From JANYCG01 sp031428695 (GTDB lineage Bacteria > Pseudomonadota > Gammaproteobacteria > Burkholderiales > Burkholderiaceae_C), in contig JANOYE010000006.1 in assembly GCA_031428695.1 (NCBI GenBank), positions 1 to 64,000 on the forward strand: DNA of 64,000 nt. The letters run 5' to 3'. Made by a program: the position numbers and the translations under genes. The notes under the pieces are model-generated. The model saw only the letters and a list, made by a program, of their open reading frames with translations. It did not search any database and was not told the origin of the DNA. Below, piece by piece: positions 1 through 6,966 of this stretch; the stretch's first letter is position 1; each line of letters opens with the position of its first letter.

Positions 1-300
1 GAGCCCATCAGCGCCAAAACGGCCGAAGCCTGGGGCCTCATCAACCGCTGCGTGCCACACGAAGAGCTGGAGGCCGCCACGCTCGACCTGATCCAGCGGG
101 CCAGCCGGGGCGGCATGTTGTCCAAGGCCATGGGCAAACAGGCCTTTTACCGCCAGATCGACATGCCGCAAGACGCCGCCTACGACTTTGCCTCTGCCGT
201 GATGGCCGAGGCCACGGTAACCCCCGACGCTCAGGAAGGCTTCGCCGCGTTTCTGGAAAAACGCCAGCCCACGTTCACGCAGCGACCTGCCAGGATATAA
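1..300 (+). CDS. enoyl-CoA hydratase/isomerase family protein, C-terminal part
   Basis: The reading frame is open from the first base and ends at TAA 298-300, so only the last 99 residues are present. The opening residues (ISAKTAEAWGLINRCVP) are the typical crotonase-fold segment after the active site, where a helix ends in GL(I/V)N and a VVP-like turn. The tail then has the family's C-terminal helices (SKAMGKQAFYRQ, then the final FLEKRQP segment). Crotonase-family enzymes hydrate or isomerise acyl-CoA thioesters in the cytoplasm. The catalytic glutamates lie upstream of the window, so the exact substrate cannot be read. A repeat-rich stretch follows. Confidence 0.8.
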   Translation, partial: EPISAKTAEAWGLINRCVPHEELEAATLDLIQRASRGGMLSKAMGKQAFYRQIDMPQDAAYDFASAVMAEATVTPDAQEGFAAFLEKRQPTFTQRPARI

Positions 301-304
301 GTGA

Positions 305-360
305 ATAGTTTTGCTATTATAAGCATAGCAATAAAACGCCATTTCACGTGACTTAGGTAC
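305..360. repeat. small interspersed palindromic repeat, family A, intergenic copy
   Basis: Inverted arms TTGCTAT (311-317) and ATAGCAA (325-331) are followed by the conserved ACGTGACT at 346-353. The same two blocks, in either orientation, recur near 6421, 12400, 13096, 13835, 17931, 37756, 40577 and 46497. No gene is visible here. It lies just after the stop of the enoyl-CoA hydratase. Confidence 0.6.
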
Positions 361-402
361 CGATTTTATTGACATTTTTGGAATTTCGGTCAAATTTCGC
401 CT

Positions 403-645
403 GCCCCACCCCAGCGCCCCCGGCGCGCGATTTCTGCGGGGCATGGAGGGCAAATTTGGGCTCTGACCCCAATTTGCCCTCCATGCCAACCATCGAAAGG
501 AAGCAGTCTCTGGGCCGCCGCGCAAACTCGACTATCGCCTCAAACAGTGCGCGGCTGAGTCGTCTCGCTGCGCGAGACCCTCACCCAGAGCCTTTGCGTG
601 CTTCGAGGCCGTAGCTGACGCACGCCGGGGGCGCTGGGGTGGGGC
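403..645. mobile_element. MITE-like element, family C copy 1
   Basis: Terminal inverted repeats of about 27 bp (GCCCCACCCCAGCGCCCCC... at 403-429 and its near complement at 619-645) enclose about 190 bp without a convincing gene. The inside holds a second hairpin, 441-460 against 467-486 (19 of 20 pair), around a GGGCTCTGACCCC core. The right half, including the TCGTCTCGCTGCGCGAGACC block, is found again in reverse at 1375-1440. No transposase gene is present, so the element would be non-autonomous. Confidence 0.6.
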
Positions 646-680
646 GGGCTATAGTGGGCGAACGCTATTCGCTTGAACAC

Positions 681-1331
681 ATGACAACCATCGACACCTC
701 ATCCAGCTTCTTCGTGCACTGCAACCGCTGCCATGCCGAAACCTATCACGAATCGCGAGGCGAATGCAAGGCAACTGCCAATCACTTCGATGAAGCATCT
801 CGGATCGACATTTACTTCGCTGATACATACTCCCTTCTACAGTGCCTTGTATGTGGACACGGGCGACTTCAACTGACGATTTGGAATTCTGAAAATGACT
901 CTAGCCCTCCAATCCTATTTCCTCCTTCAGAATTTCGTCGCCCGCCAGAATGGCTCAATGACCTTGAACAAACGCATCAGTTTCTTTTGAAAGAGATTTA
1001 TGCTGCGCTTGATGCCGGAATGTATGCCATCGCGCTGATGGGAGTCCGGGCAGTGTTGGACGTATGGGTGACCAATCAATCCTCTGGAGGGAACTACTTC
1101 CCCAAGAAGCTCGCACCGCTTGTGACACGCGGAACCCTCAGCGCGAATCAAGTAGAGATACTGGTAACCGTTTTTGACGCGGGAAGCGCAGCGGCACACC
1201 GCGGCTATGTGCCTTCTCAATTGGATGCGTTCGCTGCAATTGAGGCCGTTGAGAATTTGCTACATCAACACGTACTTGCCCCCAAGATTGTCGCCATGAA
1301 AGGCAATACGCCGCAACGTGAGGATAGGTAA
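681..1331 (+). CDS. DUF4145 domain-containing protein
   Basis: A 216-residue protein. The N-terminus carries two Cys pairs (HCNRC and QCLVCGHG), probably a zinc ribbon. The C-terminal half (VRAVLDVW, then a loop, then GSAAAHRGYVPS and a final helix) matches the DUF4145 pattern known from defence-associated and restriction-linked proteins. The function of the domain is unknown. I chose ATG 681 because the longer frame from 639 starts inside the terminal repeat of the neighbouring mobile element. The gene is visibly less GC-rich than its surroundings and sits alone between two oppositely oriented family C elements. This suggests acquisition as a cargo gene, although the two elements need not have moved it. 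Confidence 0.6.
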   Translation: MTTIDTSSSFFVHCNRCHAETYHESRGECKATANHFDEASRIDIYFADTYSLLQCLVCGHGRLQLTIWNSENDSSPPILFPPSEFRRPPEWLNDLEQTHQFLLKEIYAALDAGMYAIALMGVRAVLDVWVTNQSSGGNYFPKKLAPLVTRGTLSANQVEILVTVFDAGSAAAHRGYVPSQLDAFAAIEAVENLLHQHVLAPKIVAMKGNTPQREDR

Positions 1332-1347
1332 AGCCCAACCCAAGCCT

Positions 1348-1551
1348 GCCCCACCCCAGCGCTCCCGGCGCGCGTCTGCTGCGGCCTCGAAGCACGCAAA
1401 GGCTCTGGGTGAGGGTCTCGCGCAGCGAGACGACTCAGTCGCGATTGTTTGAGCCGCAGGCGAGTTTGAGCGACGGCCCTGAGACTGCGTACTGCAGATG
1501 GTTGCCCGAAGGGCCCGCAGCAGTTGCGCGCCGGGGGCGCTGGGGTGGGGC
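1348..1551. mobile_element. MITE-like element, family C copy 2 (inverted relative to copy 1)
   Basis: Terminal inverted repeats at 1348-1374 and 1527-1551 are nearly the same as those of the element at 403-645. The internal block GGTCTCGCGCAGCGAGACGA at about 1412-1431 is the reverse complement of the block in copy 1, so the two copies face each other across the DUF4145 gene. No transposase gene is present. Confidence 0.6.
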
Positions 1552-1575
1552 TGGCGGTCTTTCAGGCAAGCGCGG

Positions 1576-1605
1576 TCAGTCCCGGTACCCCGGCACTTCC
1601 CGGTC
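1576..1605 (-). pseudogene. relic of a class II aldolase 3' end
   Basis: On the minus strand this stretch reads DREVPGYRD followed by a stop. The intact class II aldolase at 3173-3952 ends DRELPGYRD and stop. At DNA level 23 of 27 bases match (1579-1605 against 3176-3202). The nine-codon remnant lies on the far side of the higBA/vapBC patch from the intact gene, as a target-site duplication would. Confidence 0.45.
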
Positions 1606-1627
1606 GTCGCCCCAATACCCATCACGC

Positions 1628-1656
1628 TTGACGTTAATCACGCCACGCGTTATTAT
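1628..1656 (+). promoter_or_regulatory. sigma70-type promoter of higBA
   Basis: TTGACG (1628-1633) and TATTAT (1651-1656) are separated by exactly 17 bp. Transcription would begin about seven bases after the -10 box, at the GTG codon (1663) of the toxin gene. This suggests a leaderless message. Confidence 0.6.
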
Positions 1657-1662
1657 TGCGCC

Positions 1663-1944
1663 GTGTCGATCCAGAGCTTCAAGTGCAAGGATACCGAAGC
1701 CCTTTTCCAGGGCAAGCGGGTGCGTCGATGGGTCAATGTGGAGCGCCCGGCGCTGCGAAAGCTGGAGCAGCTGGACTGGTCTGCTGTCTTGGAAGACCTG
1801 CGCGTCCCGCCTGGGAACCAACTTGAAGCGTTGAAAGGGAACCGTAAAGGCCAGCACAGCATACGGGTCAATGACCAATGGCGCGTGTGTTTCGTGTGGA
1901 CGCCCTTGGGCCCCAAGGATGTCGAGATTGTTGATTACCACTGA
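1663..1944 (+). CDS. higB: HigB-family mRNA interferase toxin
   Basis: A 93-residue RelE/HigB-fold toxin. The family pattern is easy to follow: SFKCKDTEALFQG near the start, ERPALRKLEQLD in the middle, then LRVPPGNQLEALKG and the conserved end SIRVNDQWRVCFVW...VEIVDYH. HigB toxins cleave mRNA at the ribosome. The GTG at 1663 gives the normal family length; the open frame continues upstream but without similarity. The antitoxin gene starts 12 bases after the stop, in the toxin-first order typical of higBA. Autoregulation by HigA at the promoter just upstream is likely. Confidence 0.9.
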   Translation: MSIQSFKCKDTEALFQGKRVRRWVNVERPALRKLEQLDWSAVLEDLRVPPGNQLEALKGNRKGQHSIRVNDQWRVCFVWTPLGPKDVEIVDYH

Positions 1945-1956
1945 AGGAGTTGTCTC

Positions 1957-2256
1957 ATGCGCACTGTTGCCCCTGTCTCTCCCGGAGAAATGCTGGACGA
2001 GGAGTTCCTCAAGCCCTTGGGTCTGACAAAGTACCGTCTTGCCAAAGACATCGGCGTGCCTGCGCAGCGCATTGGCGACATCGTCGCGGGCAAACGTTCG
2101 ATCACCGCCGACACCGACCTGCGTTTGTGCCGGTATTTTGGGCTTAGCGACGGCTGGTGGCTGCGCGGCCAAGTCAACTACGACACGGCTATCGCACGCG
2201 AAACCATGGGCGCGGCGCTGGCGCGCATTTCAAAGTGCGAACTGCTGGCGAGTTGA
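1957..2256 (+). CDS. higA: HigA-family antitoxin with HTH domain
   Basis: A 99-residue XRE-type helix-turn-helix protein. It has the HigA-family opening (HPG-like SPGEMLDEEFLKPLGLT), the HTH (KYRLAKDIGVPAQRIGDIVAGKRSIT) and the following TDLRLCRYFGLSDGWWL helix. It should bind HigB and repress the operon. An AAGGAG ribosome site precedes ATG 1957. Together with higB it forms a complete type II module. Confidence 0.9.
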   Translation: MRTVAPVSPGEMLDEEFLKPLGLTKYRLAKDIGVPAQRIGDIVAGKRSITADTDLRLCRYFGLSDGWWLRGQVNYDTAIARETMGAALARISKCELLAS

Positions 2257-2295
2257 GCGTGGCCCGCTTTTAACCGATTGCCCCGGTCAGGCCCC

Positions 2296-2718
2296 TCAAT
2301 GCCCATCGGGCCGAATGCATTGAATCGTCAAACCCAGGTCTGACGCCACGTTCAGCCAGGGTCGGTCTGCGGTCAATACCCTGGCTTTCAATCGTTGCGC
2401 CTGGGCCATGCAAAGGCGGTCGCCCAAACTCAAACCCGTGGCGCGGGTTTGCTGGCGCAACCATCCGGCTTGCGCGCCGTCTTCAGGTGTGATTGCCACG
2501 ACGGTATAGGCCAAATCGGCCAACACGGCTTGCAGGCTTGGGCGGTCGACGCCGCGATCAATCGATTTGGCGATGATCTCAGCCTGATTGGCTGCGCCCA
2601 CCCAGCAGTTGTCGGCCTCAAGGGCAAGGCGCACCATCTCTGCGCCGGGCTCGCCCTGCAAAAACGCCAACACGGCCGATGCGTCCAGCAGCGTGCCGAG
2701 CACGGCCTTTTTACTCAC
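2296..2718 (-). CDS. vapC: PIN-domain ribonuclease toxin (VapC family)
   Basis: A 140-residue PIN-domain protein. The first acidic residue is in LLDASAVLAFLQGEPG, the second in the QAEIIAK segment and the third in GLSLGDRLCMAQAQ, followed by VLTADRPW. These are the Mg-binding positions of VapC endoribonucleases. The start overlaps the stop of the upstream antitoxin gene by 4 bp (ATGA at 2715-2718), so the two are translationally coupled. Confidence 0.88.
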   Translation of the reverse strand: MSKKAVLGTLLDASAVLAFLQGEPGAEMVRLALEADNCWVGAANQAEIIAKSIDRGVDRPSLQAVLADLAYTVVAITPEDGAQAGWLRQQTRATGLSLGDRLCMAQAQRLKARVLTADRPWLNVASDLGLTIQCIRPDGH

Positions 2719-2960
2719 GGCTGTTCGGCCTCGGCCCGCCGCTCAGCCATCAATTCGTCAGCGGCGGACGCAGAATCCGCCGGCACGAATTTTTGAAACA
2801 AGGCCTGGGCTTTGCGCAACTGCGCGCGACGGGTGGTGGCCACCAAATCACCGTTCTGGGTAGACCAAATCAATTGGTCGCCATCGCGCAAATCCAGTTG
2901 CGCCCGCAGGGCTGCGGGGACAACGACCCTGCCATTGGAGAGGCTGCTTGTGGAGTTCAT
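2715..2960 (-). CDS. vapB: AbrB/MazE-type antitoxin (VapB family)
   Basis: An 81-residue protein. The N-terminus has the swapped-hairpin AbrB DNA-binding pattern (SSLSNGRVVVPAALRAQLDLRDGDQLIW), and the C-terminal tail (ADSASAADELMAERRAEAE) is charged and probably wraps the toxin. It is the first gene of the pair and should autorepress the operon. A long imperfect inverted repeat lies directly upstream at 2959-3047. Confidence 0.85.
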   Translation of the reverse strand: MNSTSSLSNGRVVVPAALRAQLDLRDGDQLIWSTQNGDLVATTRRAQLRKAQALFQKFVPADSASAADELMAERRAEAEQP

Positions 2961-3047
2961 GGCAATATTTTACCAGTTTCTCATATCTGGCACTCTACTA
3001 AATTCCACTTAGTTTGCCAGATATTTATGAAACTAGAAATTTTGCCA
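2959..3047. promoter_or_regulatory. long imperfect palindrome upstream of vapBC, possible operator
   Basis: The arms TGGCAA...GTTTC...ATATCTGGCA and TGCCAGATATTTATGAAAC...TTTGCCA pair across about 20 bases. The best paired blocks are ATATCTGGCA (2983-2992) and TGCCAGATAT (3014-3024). It overlaps the vapB start codon and the likely promoter region. An operator for the VapBC complex is plausible; a decayed repeat is the alternative. Confidence 0.4.
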
Positions 3048-3172
3048 ATACCAATCTAGACGTCAGATGCGCCTAAAGCGTCGGCTGTCGCTCGTAGAAA
3101 GAAGTCGAGATTGCTGCGATATTAGTAGCTAAATACGCTTGTTTCTAGAGACCTAAAGTCCGATTTAAACGG
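3048..3172. other. non-coding, AT-rich end of the accessory patch
   Basis: No reading frame with recognisable features and no clear terminator were seen. The stretch separates the vapBC regulatory region from the stop codon of the class II aldolase gene. Confidence 0.4.
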
Positions 3173-3952
3173 TTAGTCCCGATACCCCGGCAACTCCCGA
3201 TCCAGCACCCGCATCATCGCGTCAAAAAACAGTCGCTCGCGGTCGTCGCGCGAATGGCTGTCTTGCGGGTTCGGGGTTTGCACCCGTGCCACCACTTCGT
3301 CGCTGAGCACGGCCAGTTTCTGGCCGATGGCGGTGGCGGCAGACATGGCGATCAACTGCATGCGGCAGACGCGTTCCAGCCGATACAGGCGCCGGTAGGC
3401 CTGCGCCACCGTGTCGCCGACCACCAGCGCGCCGTGGTTTTTCATGAAGAGGATGTGTTTTTTACCCAGCACGCCCGCCAGCCGTTCACCTTCCTGCAGG
3501 GAGTCTGCCAAGCCGGTGTACACATCGTCGTAGGCGATGTGGCCATGGAAGAACGCGGCGGTTTGTGAGGTCGGATGCAGGCGGTTGTCTTGCAGCATGT
3601 TCAGCGCGGTGGCCCAGGTCTGATGGGTGTGCATGACCACTTTTGTGCCGGTGAGGCGGTGGATCGGCGCGTGGATGCATTTGGCCGAAATCTCCACCGG
3701 GCCGCTGCCCGAGATCGTTTTGCCCGCTTCGTTGAAAACCATCATGTCGCTGGCTTTCGCCTCCGACCAATGTTTACCAAACGGCAAGATCAGGTACTGG
3801 TCTTCCTCTCCCGGCACCGTCACGGTGAAGTGGTTGTCGATGCCTTCTTCGAGTTCGTGCAAAGCCGCAAGCCGGTGCGATGCGGCGAGGTGGATTTTGG
3901 CCTGCGTGAGTGGGTCAATGGCGCGCGAGGCGGCGAGGGTGTGAACGGACAT
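3173..3952 (-). CDS. class II aldolase/adducin family protein
   Basis: A 259-residue member of the family that includes L-fuculose-phosphate and related aldolases. The zinc-binding histidines are visible in VVMHTHQTWA, and the later conserved FMKNHGALVVGDTVAQAY segment is complete. EEGIDNHFTVTVPG is the N-terminal conserved block. The substrate is unknown: such genes in this bacterial group act in many side pathways, some as decarboxylases. purU lies 24 bp upstream on the same strand, so the pair may be cotranscribed. The last nine codons are echoed at 1576-1605, which implies that the 1.5 kb beyond its stop is an insertion. Confidence 0.82.
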   Translation of the reverse strand: MSVHTLAASRAIDPLTQAKIHLAASHRLAALHELEEGIDNHFTVTVPGEEDQYLILPFGKHWSEAKASDMMVFNEAGKTISGSGPVEISAKCIHAPIHRLTGTKVVMHTHQTWATALNMLQDNRLHPTSQTAAFFHGHIAYDDVYTGLADSLQEGERLAGVLGKKHILFMKNHGALVVGDTVAQAYRRLYRLERVCRMQLIAMSAATAIGQKLAVLSDEVVARVQTPNPQDSHSRDDRERLFFDAMMRVLDRELPGYRD

Positions 3953-3976
3953 TGGGGGTCTCCTGAAATAGTTGAG

Positions 3977-4825
3977 TTACTTAAAAATCACAGTCTTGTG
4001 CCCGTTCAGCAGCACCCGGTGCTCGCTGTGCCACTTCACCGCGCGGGCCAGCACCTGGCTTTCGGTGTCGCGGCCCATCGCGGTTAAGGCTTCCACGGTT
4101 TTGTTGTGGTCGGCGCGGGCCACGTCTTGTTCGATGATGGGGCCTTCGTCGAGGTCGGCGGTGACGTAATGGGCGGTGGCGCCAATCAGCTTCACGCCGC
4201 GTTCATGCGCCTGGTAATAGGGTTTTGCGCCCTTGAAGCTGGGCAAGAAAGAGTGGTGGATGTTGATGGCGCGCCCCGCCAGTTTGCGGCACAAATCGTC
4301 GCTCAAAATTTGCATGTAACGCGCCAACACCACCAGTTGCGCGCCTTCGGATTCGATCACTTCATAGGTCTTGGCCTCGGCCTGCGCTTTGGTGGCCGCC
4401 GTCACCGGAATGTGGTGGAACGGCACGTTGTAACTGGCGGCGAGTTGGTAGAAGTCGCGGTGGTTGGAGACGATGGCGCGGATGTCCAGGGGCAGCAGGC
4501 CGCTTTTCCAGCGAAAGAGCAGGTCGTTGAGGCAATGGCCGTCGCGGCTGACCATCAGCACGGCTTTCATCGGCGCATCACTGGCGTGCAATTGCCATTG
4601 CATCTGGAATGGCGTTGCGAAGTCGGCAAGCTGGCTGCGCAAATCGTCTGCGGAAACCTCTTTCGCGGCGAACTGCACCCGCATGAAAAAGAGGCCGGTG
4701 CCTTGGTCGTTGTATTGCGCAGCTTCTTCGATGTTGCAGTCGCGCTGTGCCAGAAAGCCCGAAACCGAATGCACCAGGCCGAGCCGGTCGGGGCAAGAGA
4801 GAGTCAACACATAGGTCATGGTCAT
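3977..4825 (-). CDS. purU: formyltetrahydrofolate deformylase
   Basis: A 282-residue protein that hydrolyses 10-formyl-THF to THF and formate, balancing one-carbon pools. An N-terminal ACT domain (YVLTLSCPDRLGLVHSVSGFL) is followed by the formyltransferase fold, with HRDFYQLAASYNVPFHHIPV, INIHHSFLPSFKGAKPYYQA and ATAHYVTADLDEGPIIEQD. These carry the catalytic Asn-His-Asp set of the hydrolase. I start at ATG 4825 (MTMTYVL), which gives the usual family length. ATG 4819 is also possible, and the much longer open frame has no homology. It is divergent from the aminotransferase gene at 4926. Confidence 0.93.
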   Translation of the reverse strand: MTMTYVLTLSCPDRLGLVHSVSGFLAQRDCNIEEAAQYNDQGTGLFFMRVQFAAKEVSADDLRSQLADFATPFQMQWQLHASDAPMKAVLMVSRDGHCLNDLLFRWKSGLLPLDIRAIVSNHRDFYQLAASYNVPFHHIPVTAATKAQAEAKTYEVIESEGAQLVVLARYMQILSDDLCRKLAGRAINIHHSFLPSFKGAKPYYQAHERGVKLIGATAHYVTADLDEGPIIEQDVARADHNKTVEALTAMGRDTESQVLARAVKWHSEHRVLLNGHKTVIFK

Positions 4826-4925
4826 GCCGAATTGTCGCAAATCGTTAAACTGGCGGGATCGCGCCCGTAGATCCGCTAACAATTCGCCGAAAATCCACCC
4901 GAGGGCGCGCTGACTGGAGATCACC

Positions 4926-6275
4926 ATGGCCAAAATCGAATTCAACATGGACAACCACTGGTTGCCCTTCACGCCCAACCGCAGCTTCAAAGACAACCCG
5001 CGTGTCATCGTTGCTGCCTCCGGCATGGTGTTCAAGACCCACGATGGCCGCGACGTGATCGACGGCATCAGCAGCCTGTGGTGTGTGGCGGCAGGGCACA
5101 ACTGCAAACCAATCAACGAAGCCATCAAAAAGCAGCTCGACACGCTCGATTATTCGACCGCGTTTCAGGCCACCAATGACGTGGCCTTCAAGGCCGCCGA
5201 GATGATCGCCGGCATGGCGCCGGGCGACCTGAACAAGGTGCTGTTTTGCAACTCCGGCAGTGAGGCGGCAGACACCTCGCTCAAGGTGGCGCTGGCCTAC
5301 CACCGCGCGCGCGGCGACGGGCACCGCACAGTATTTATTGGCCGGGAAAAGGGTTACCACGGCGTCGGTTTTGGCGGCATGAGTGTGGGCGGCATTCCGG
5401 GCAACCGCAAAGCCTTCAGCACCGCGATGTTGCCGCGTGTAGACCACATGCCTTTCATCCATGACGCTGCCAACAACGCCTACATCCAGGGCGAGCTGCC
5501 CGAGTGGAAAGCGGGCCTGGCGCACCCGCTGGACGAGCTGGAAAACCGCATCTTGCCGCTGCACGACCCGAGCAACGTGGCAGCCATCATCGTCGAGCCC
5601 GTGGCGGGCAGCCCCGGCTGGTATTTGCCGCCCAAAGGTTACCTGCAGCGCCTGCGCCAGATTTGCGACAAACACGGCATCTTGCTGATTTTTGACGAGG
5701 TCATCACCGGTTTTGGCCGCCTGGGCACCAACTTTGGCGCTGATTATTTCGGTGTGGTGCCCGACATGTTGAACTTTGCAAAGGCGGTCACCAATGGCGT
5801 GATTCCGCTGGGTGGCGTGATCTGCCGCCAGCACCTGTTTGACGCCATGATGAGCGCCAACGCCAAGAGCCCGGCGCACGCGATCGAGCTGGCGCACGGC
5901 TACACCTACTCAGGCCACCCGGTCTCCTGCGCTGCTGCCGTGGCCACGTTGAACTTGTTCAAACAAGACCACCTATTCCAGCGCGCCGGTGAAATGGGCA
6001 AGGTGCTGGGTGATGCTATGCACAGCGCGCTCAAGGGCCTGCCCAACGTGATCGGCATTCGCACTTTGGGGCTTGCGGGCGGAGTGGAACTCACCAGCAT
6101 CGACGGCCAGCCTGGCAAACGCGCGTATGACATTTTTCTTGAGTGTTTCCACCAAGGTGCCATGGTTCGCCCCGCCGGTGAAACGCTGGTCTTGGCGCCG
6201 CCTTTCATCGTTGAGAAGTCGCACATCGACCAGCTGGTGGGGATACTGGCCGCGGCGATCAAGAAACACGCTTGA
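4926..6275 (+). CDS. omega-amino acid:pyruvate aminotransferase (class III)
   Basis: A 449-residue PLP-dependent class III aminotransferase. It shows the substrate-loop SSLWCVAAGH, the phosphate-binding CNSGSEAADTSLK, the conserved IVEPVAGSPGW and LIFDEVITGFGRLG with the PLP-ring aspartate, and Lys286 in LNFAKAVTNG as the Schiff-base residue. The whole chain resembles beta-alanine/omega-amino acid:pyruvate transaminases. Close relatives also act on aromatic amines, so the substrate is not certain. Start ATG 4926 follows GGAGATCACC. It stands alone between purU and the catabolic operon. Confidence 0.87.
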   Translation: MAKIEFNMDNHWLPFTPNRSFKDNPRVIVAASGMVFKTHDGRDVIDGISSLWCVAAGHNCKPINEAIKKQLDTLDYSTAFQATNDVAFKAAEMIAGMAPGDLNKVLFCNSGSEAADTSLKVALAYHRARGDGHRTVFIGREKGYHGVGFGGMSVGGIPGNRKAFSTAMLPRVDHMPFIHDAANNAYIQGELPEWKAGLAHPLDELENRILPLHDPSNVAAIIVEPVAGSPGWYLPPKGYLQRLRQICDKHGILLIFDEVITGFGRLGTNFGADYFGVVPDMLNFAKAVTNGVIPLGGVICRQHLFDAMMSANAKSPAHAIELAHGYTYSGHPVSCAAAVATLNLFKQDHLFQRAGEMGKVLGDAMHSALKGLPNVIGIRTLGLAGGVELTSIDGQPGKRAYDIFLECFHQGAMVRPAGETLVLAPPFIVEKSHIDQLVGILAAAIKKHA

Positions 6276-6341
6276 TGGTTCTTGAGGCACCTGGCATGGG
6301 TCGCGCGCTTGCGGCTTTGCGTGGATGCACATGGCCAATTC

Positions 6342-6376
6342 CGCAAAATCATACCCATATTGGGTATGATTTTGCG
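6342..6376. repeat. perfect 16-bp inverted repeat with ATACCCA/TGGGTAT core
   Basis: Arms 6342-6357 and 6361-6376 are perfectly complementary around the loop TAT. No T-run follows, so it is a poor intrinsic terminator. The ATCATACCCA...GGTATGAT core appears again in the hairpins at 54416-54446 and 57873-57903. It may be a regulator site or a short dispersed repeat. Confidence 0.55.
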
Positions 6377-6417
6377 ATTTGAAGAGAAAACCAGCATTCT
6401 CATACCTTTTTGACCCT

Positions 6418-6466
6418 TCAAGTCACGTGAAATGGTCATCTATTGCTATTAATAATATAGCAATTG
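6418..6466. repeat. small interspersed palindromic repeat, family A, intergenic copy
   Basis: AAGTCACGTGA at 6420-6430 is followed by TTGCTAT (6443-6449) and ATAGCAA (6457-6463). This is the same order of blocks as in the copies lying inside genes. It sits in the 373-bp gap between the aminotransferase and the Rieske ferredoxin gene. Confidence 0.6.
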
Positions 6467-6528
6467 AGTCGATTTCGCAAACTCGGAGTGGATCAACGCC
6501 GGCCAGAAATGGGGGCATAAAAAAGGGC

Positions 6529-6592
6529 TTGACGGCGGATAAGGCACGCGCAATAATAAATCATTAGTGAATCACTGTTTCATATACGAAAC
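6529..6592 (+). promoter_or_regulatory. promoter and possible IclR-type operator of the catabolic operon
   Basis: TTGACG (6529-6534), a 17-bp spacer and AATAAT (6552-6557) form a good sigma70-type promoter. About 20 bases downstream lies the palindrome GTTTCATATACGAAAC (6577-6592), whose GTTTC...GAAAC arms resemble sites bound by IclR-family repressors. The operon it precedes encodes an IclR regulator at 9304. A repressor bound there would block transcription just after initiation. Confidence 0.5.
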
Positions 6593-6648
6593 GTTCGAGC
6601 CACCCCGTCGTCGGGGCAAGTCGCCGCGTTTCACCTCTGGAGCCCTTT

Positions 6649-6966
6649 ATGAGTGACTGGCAAGACGTTGCCGACAGCAGCCAGCTGGACGCCGATTTTC
6701 CAATCGGCGTTGAAGTCAATGGCCGCGCCTTCGGCATCTACCTGGTGGATGGCCAGGTGCATGCGATTGACGACGTTTGCCCGCACGCCGAGGCGCTGTT
6801 GTCGCAAGGCTTTGTCGAAGGCGGCGTGATCGAATGCCCGCTGCATGGCGCCCGGTTTGACATCGCCACCGGCAAATGCCTGAACGAAATTGGCGAGCGC
6901 GACATCGGCTGTTACCCCGCGAAGGTAGAGAACGGACGTGTGGTCATTCAGATCGTTGCCGCATGA
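6649..6966 (+). CDS. Rieske [2Fe-2S] ferredoxin of a ring-hydroxylating dioxygenase system
   Basis: A 105-residue one-domain Rieske protein. Both cluster-binding motifs are present, CPHAEALLSQG and CPLHGARFD, giving the Cys-His and Cys-His ligands. The length and the IGVEVNGR...YLVDGQVHAIDD strands fit the soluble ferredoxins that deliver electrons to Rieske oxygenases. It is the first gene of the operon, and the next start overlaps its stop by 4 bp. The probable partner is the oxygenase at 15139. No separate ferredoxin reductase with an NAD(P)H domain was found in the cluster. Confidence 0.9.
   Translation: MSDWQDVADSSQLDADFPIGVEVNGRAFGIYLVDGQVHAIDDVCPHAEALLSQGFVEGGVIECPLHGARFDIATGKCLNEIGERDIGCYPAKVENGRVVIQIVAA

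Noticed and set aside
369..614. 81-residue frame inside the MITE-like element as a transposase remnant
   Set aside because: It is composed of the terminal and internal palindromes and shows no transposase motif.
3486..3770. Open frames on both strands within the class II aldolase gene
   Set aside because: They are overlaps of a high-GC gene with clear aldolase motifs and have no features of their own.
6342..6376. Palindrome as terminator of the aminotransferase gene
   Set aside because: The stem is perfect but no T-run follows it, and the same core appears in other contexts.
6379..6567. 62-residue plus-strand frame in the leader of the oxygenase operon
   Set aside because: It crosses a family A repeat and the promoter and lacks a ribosome site.
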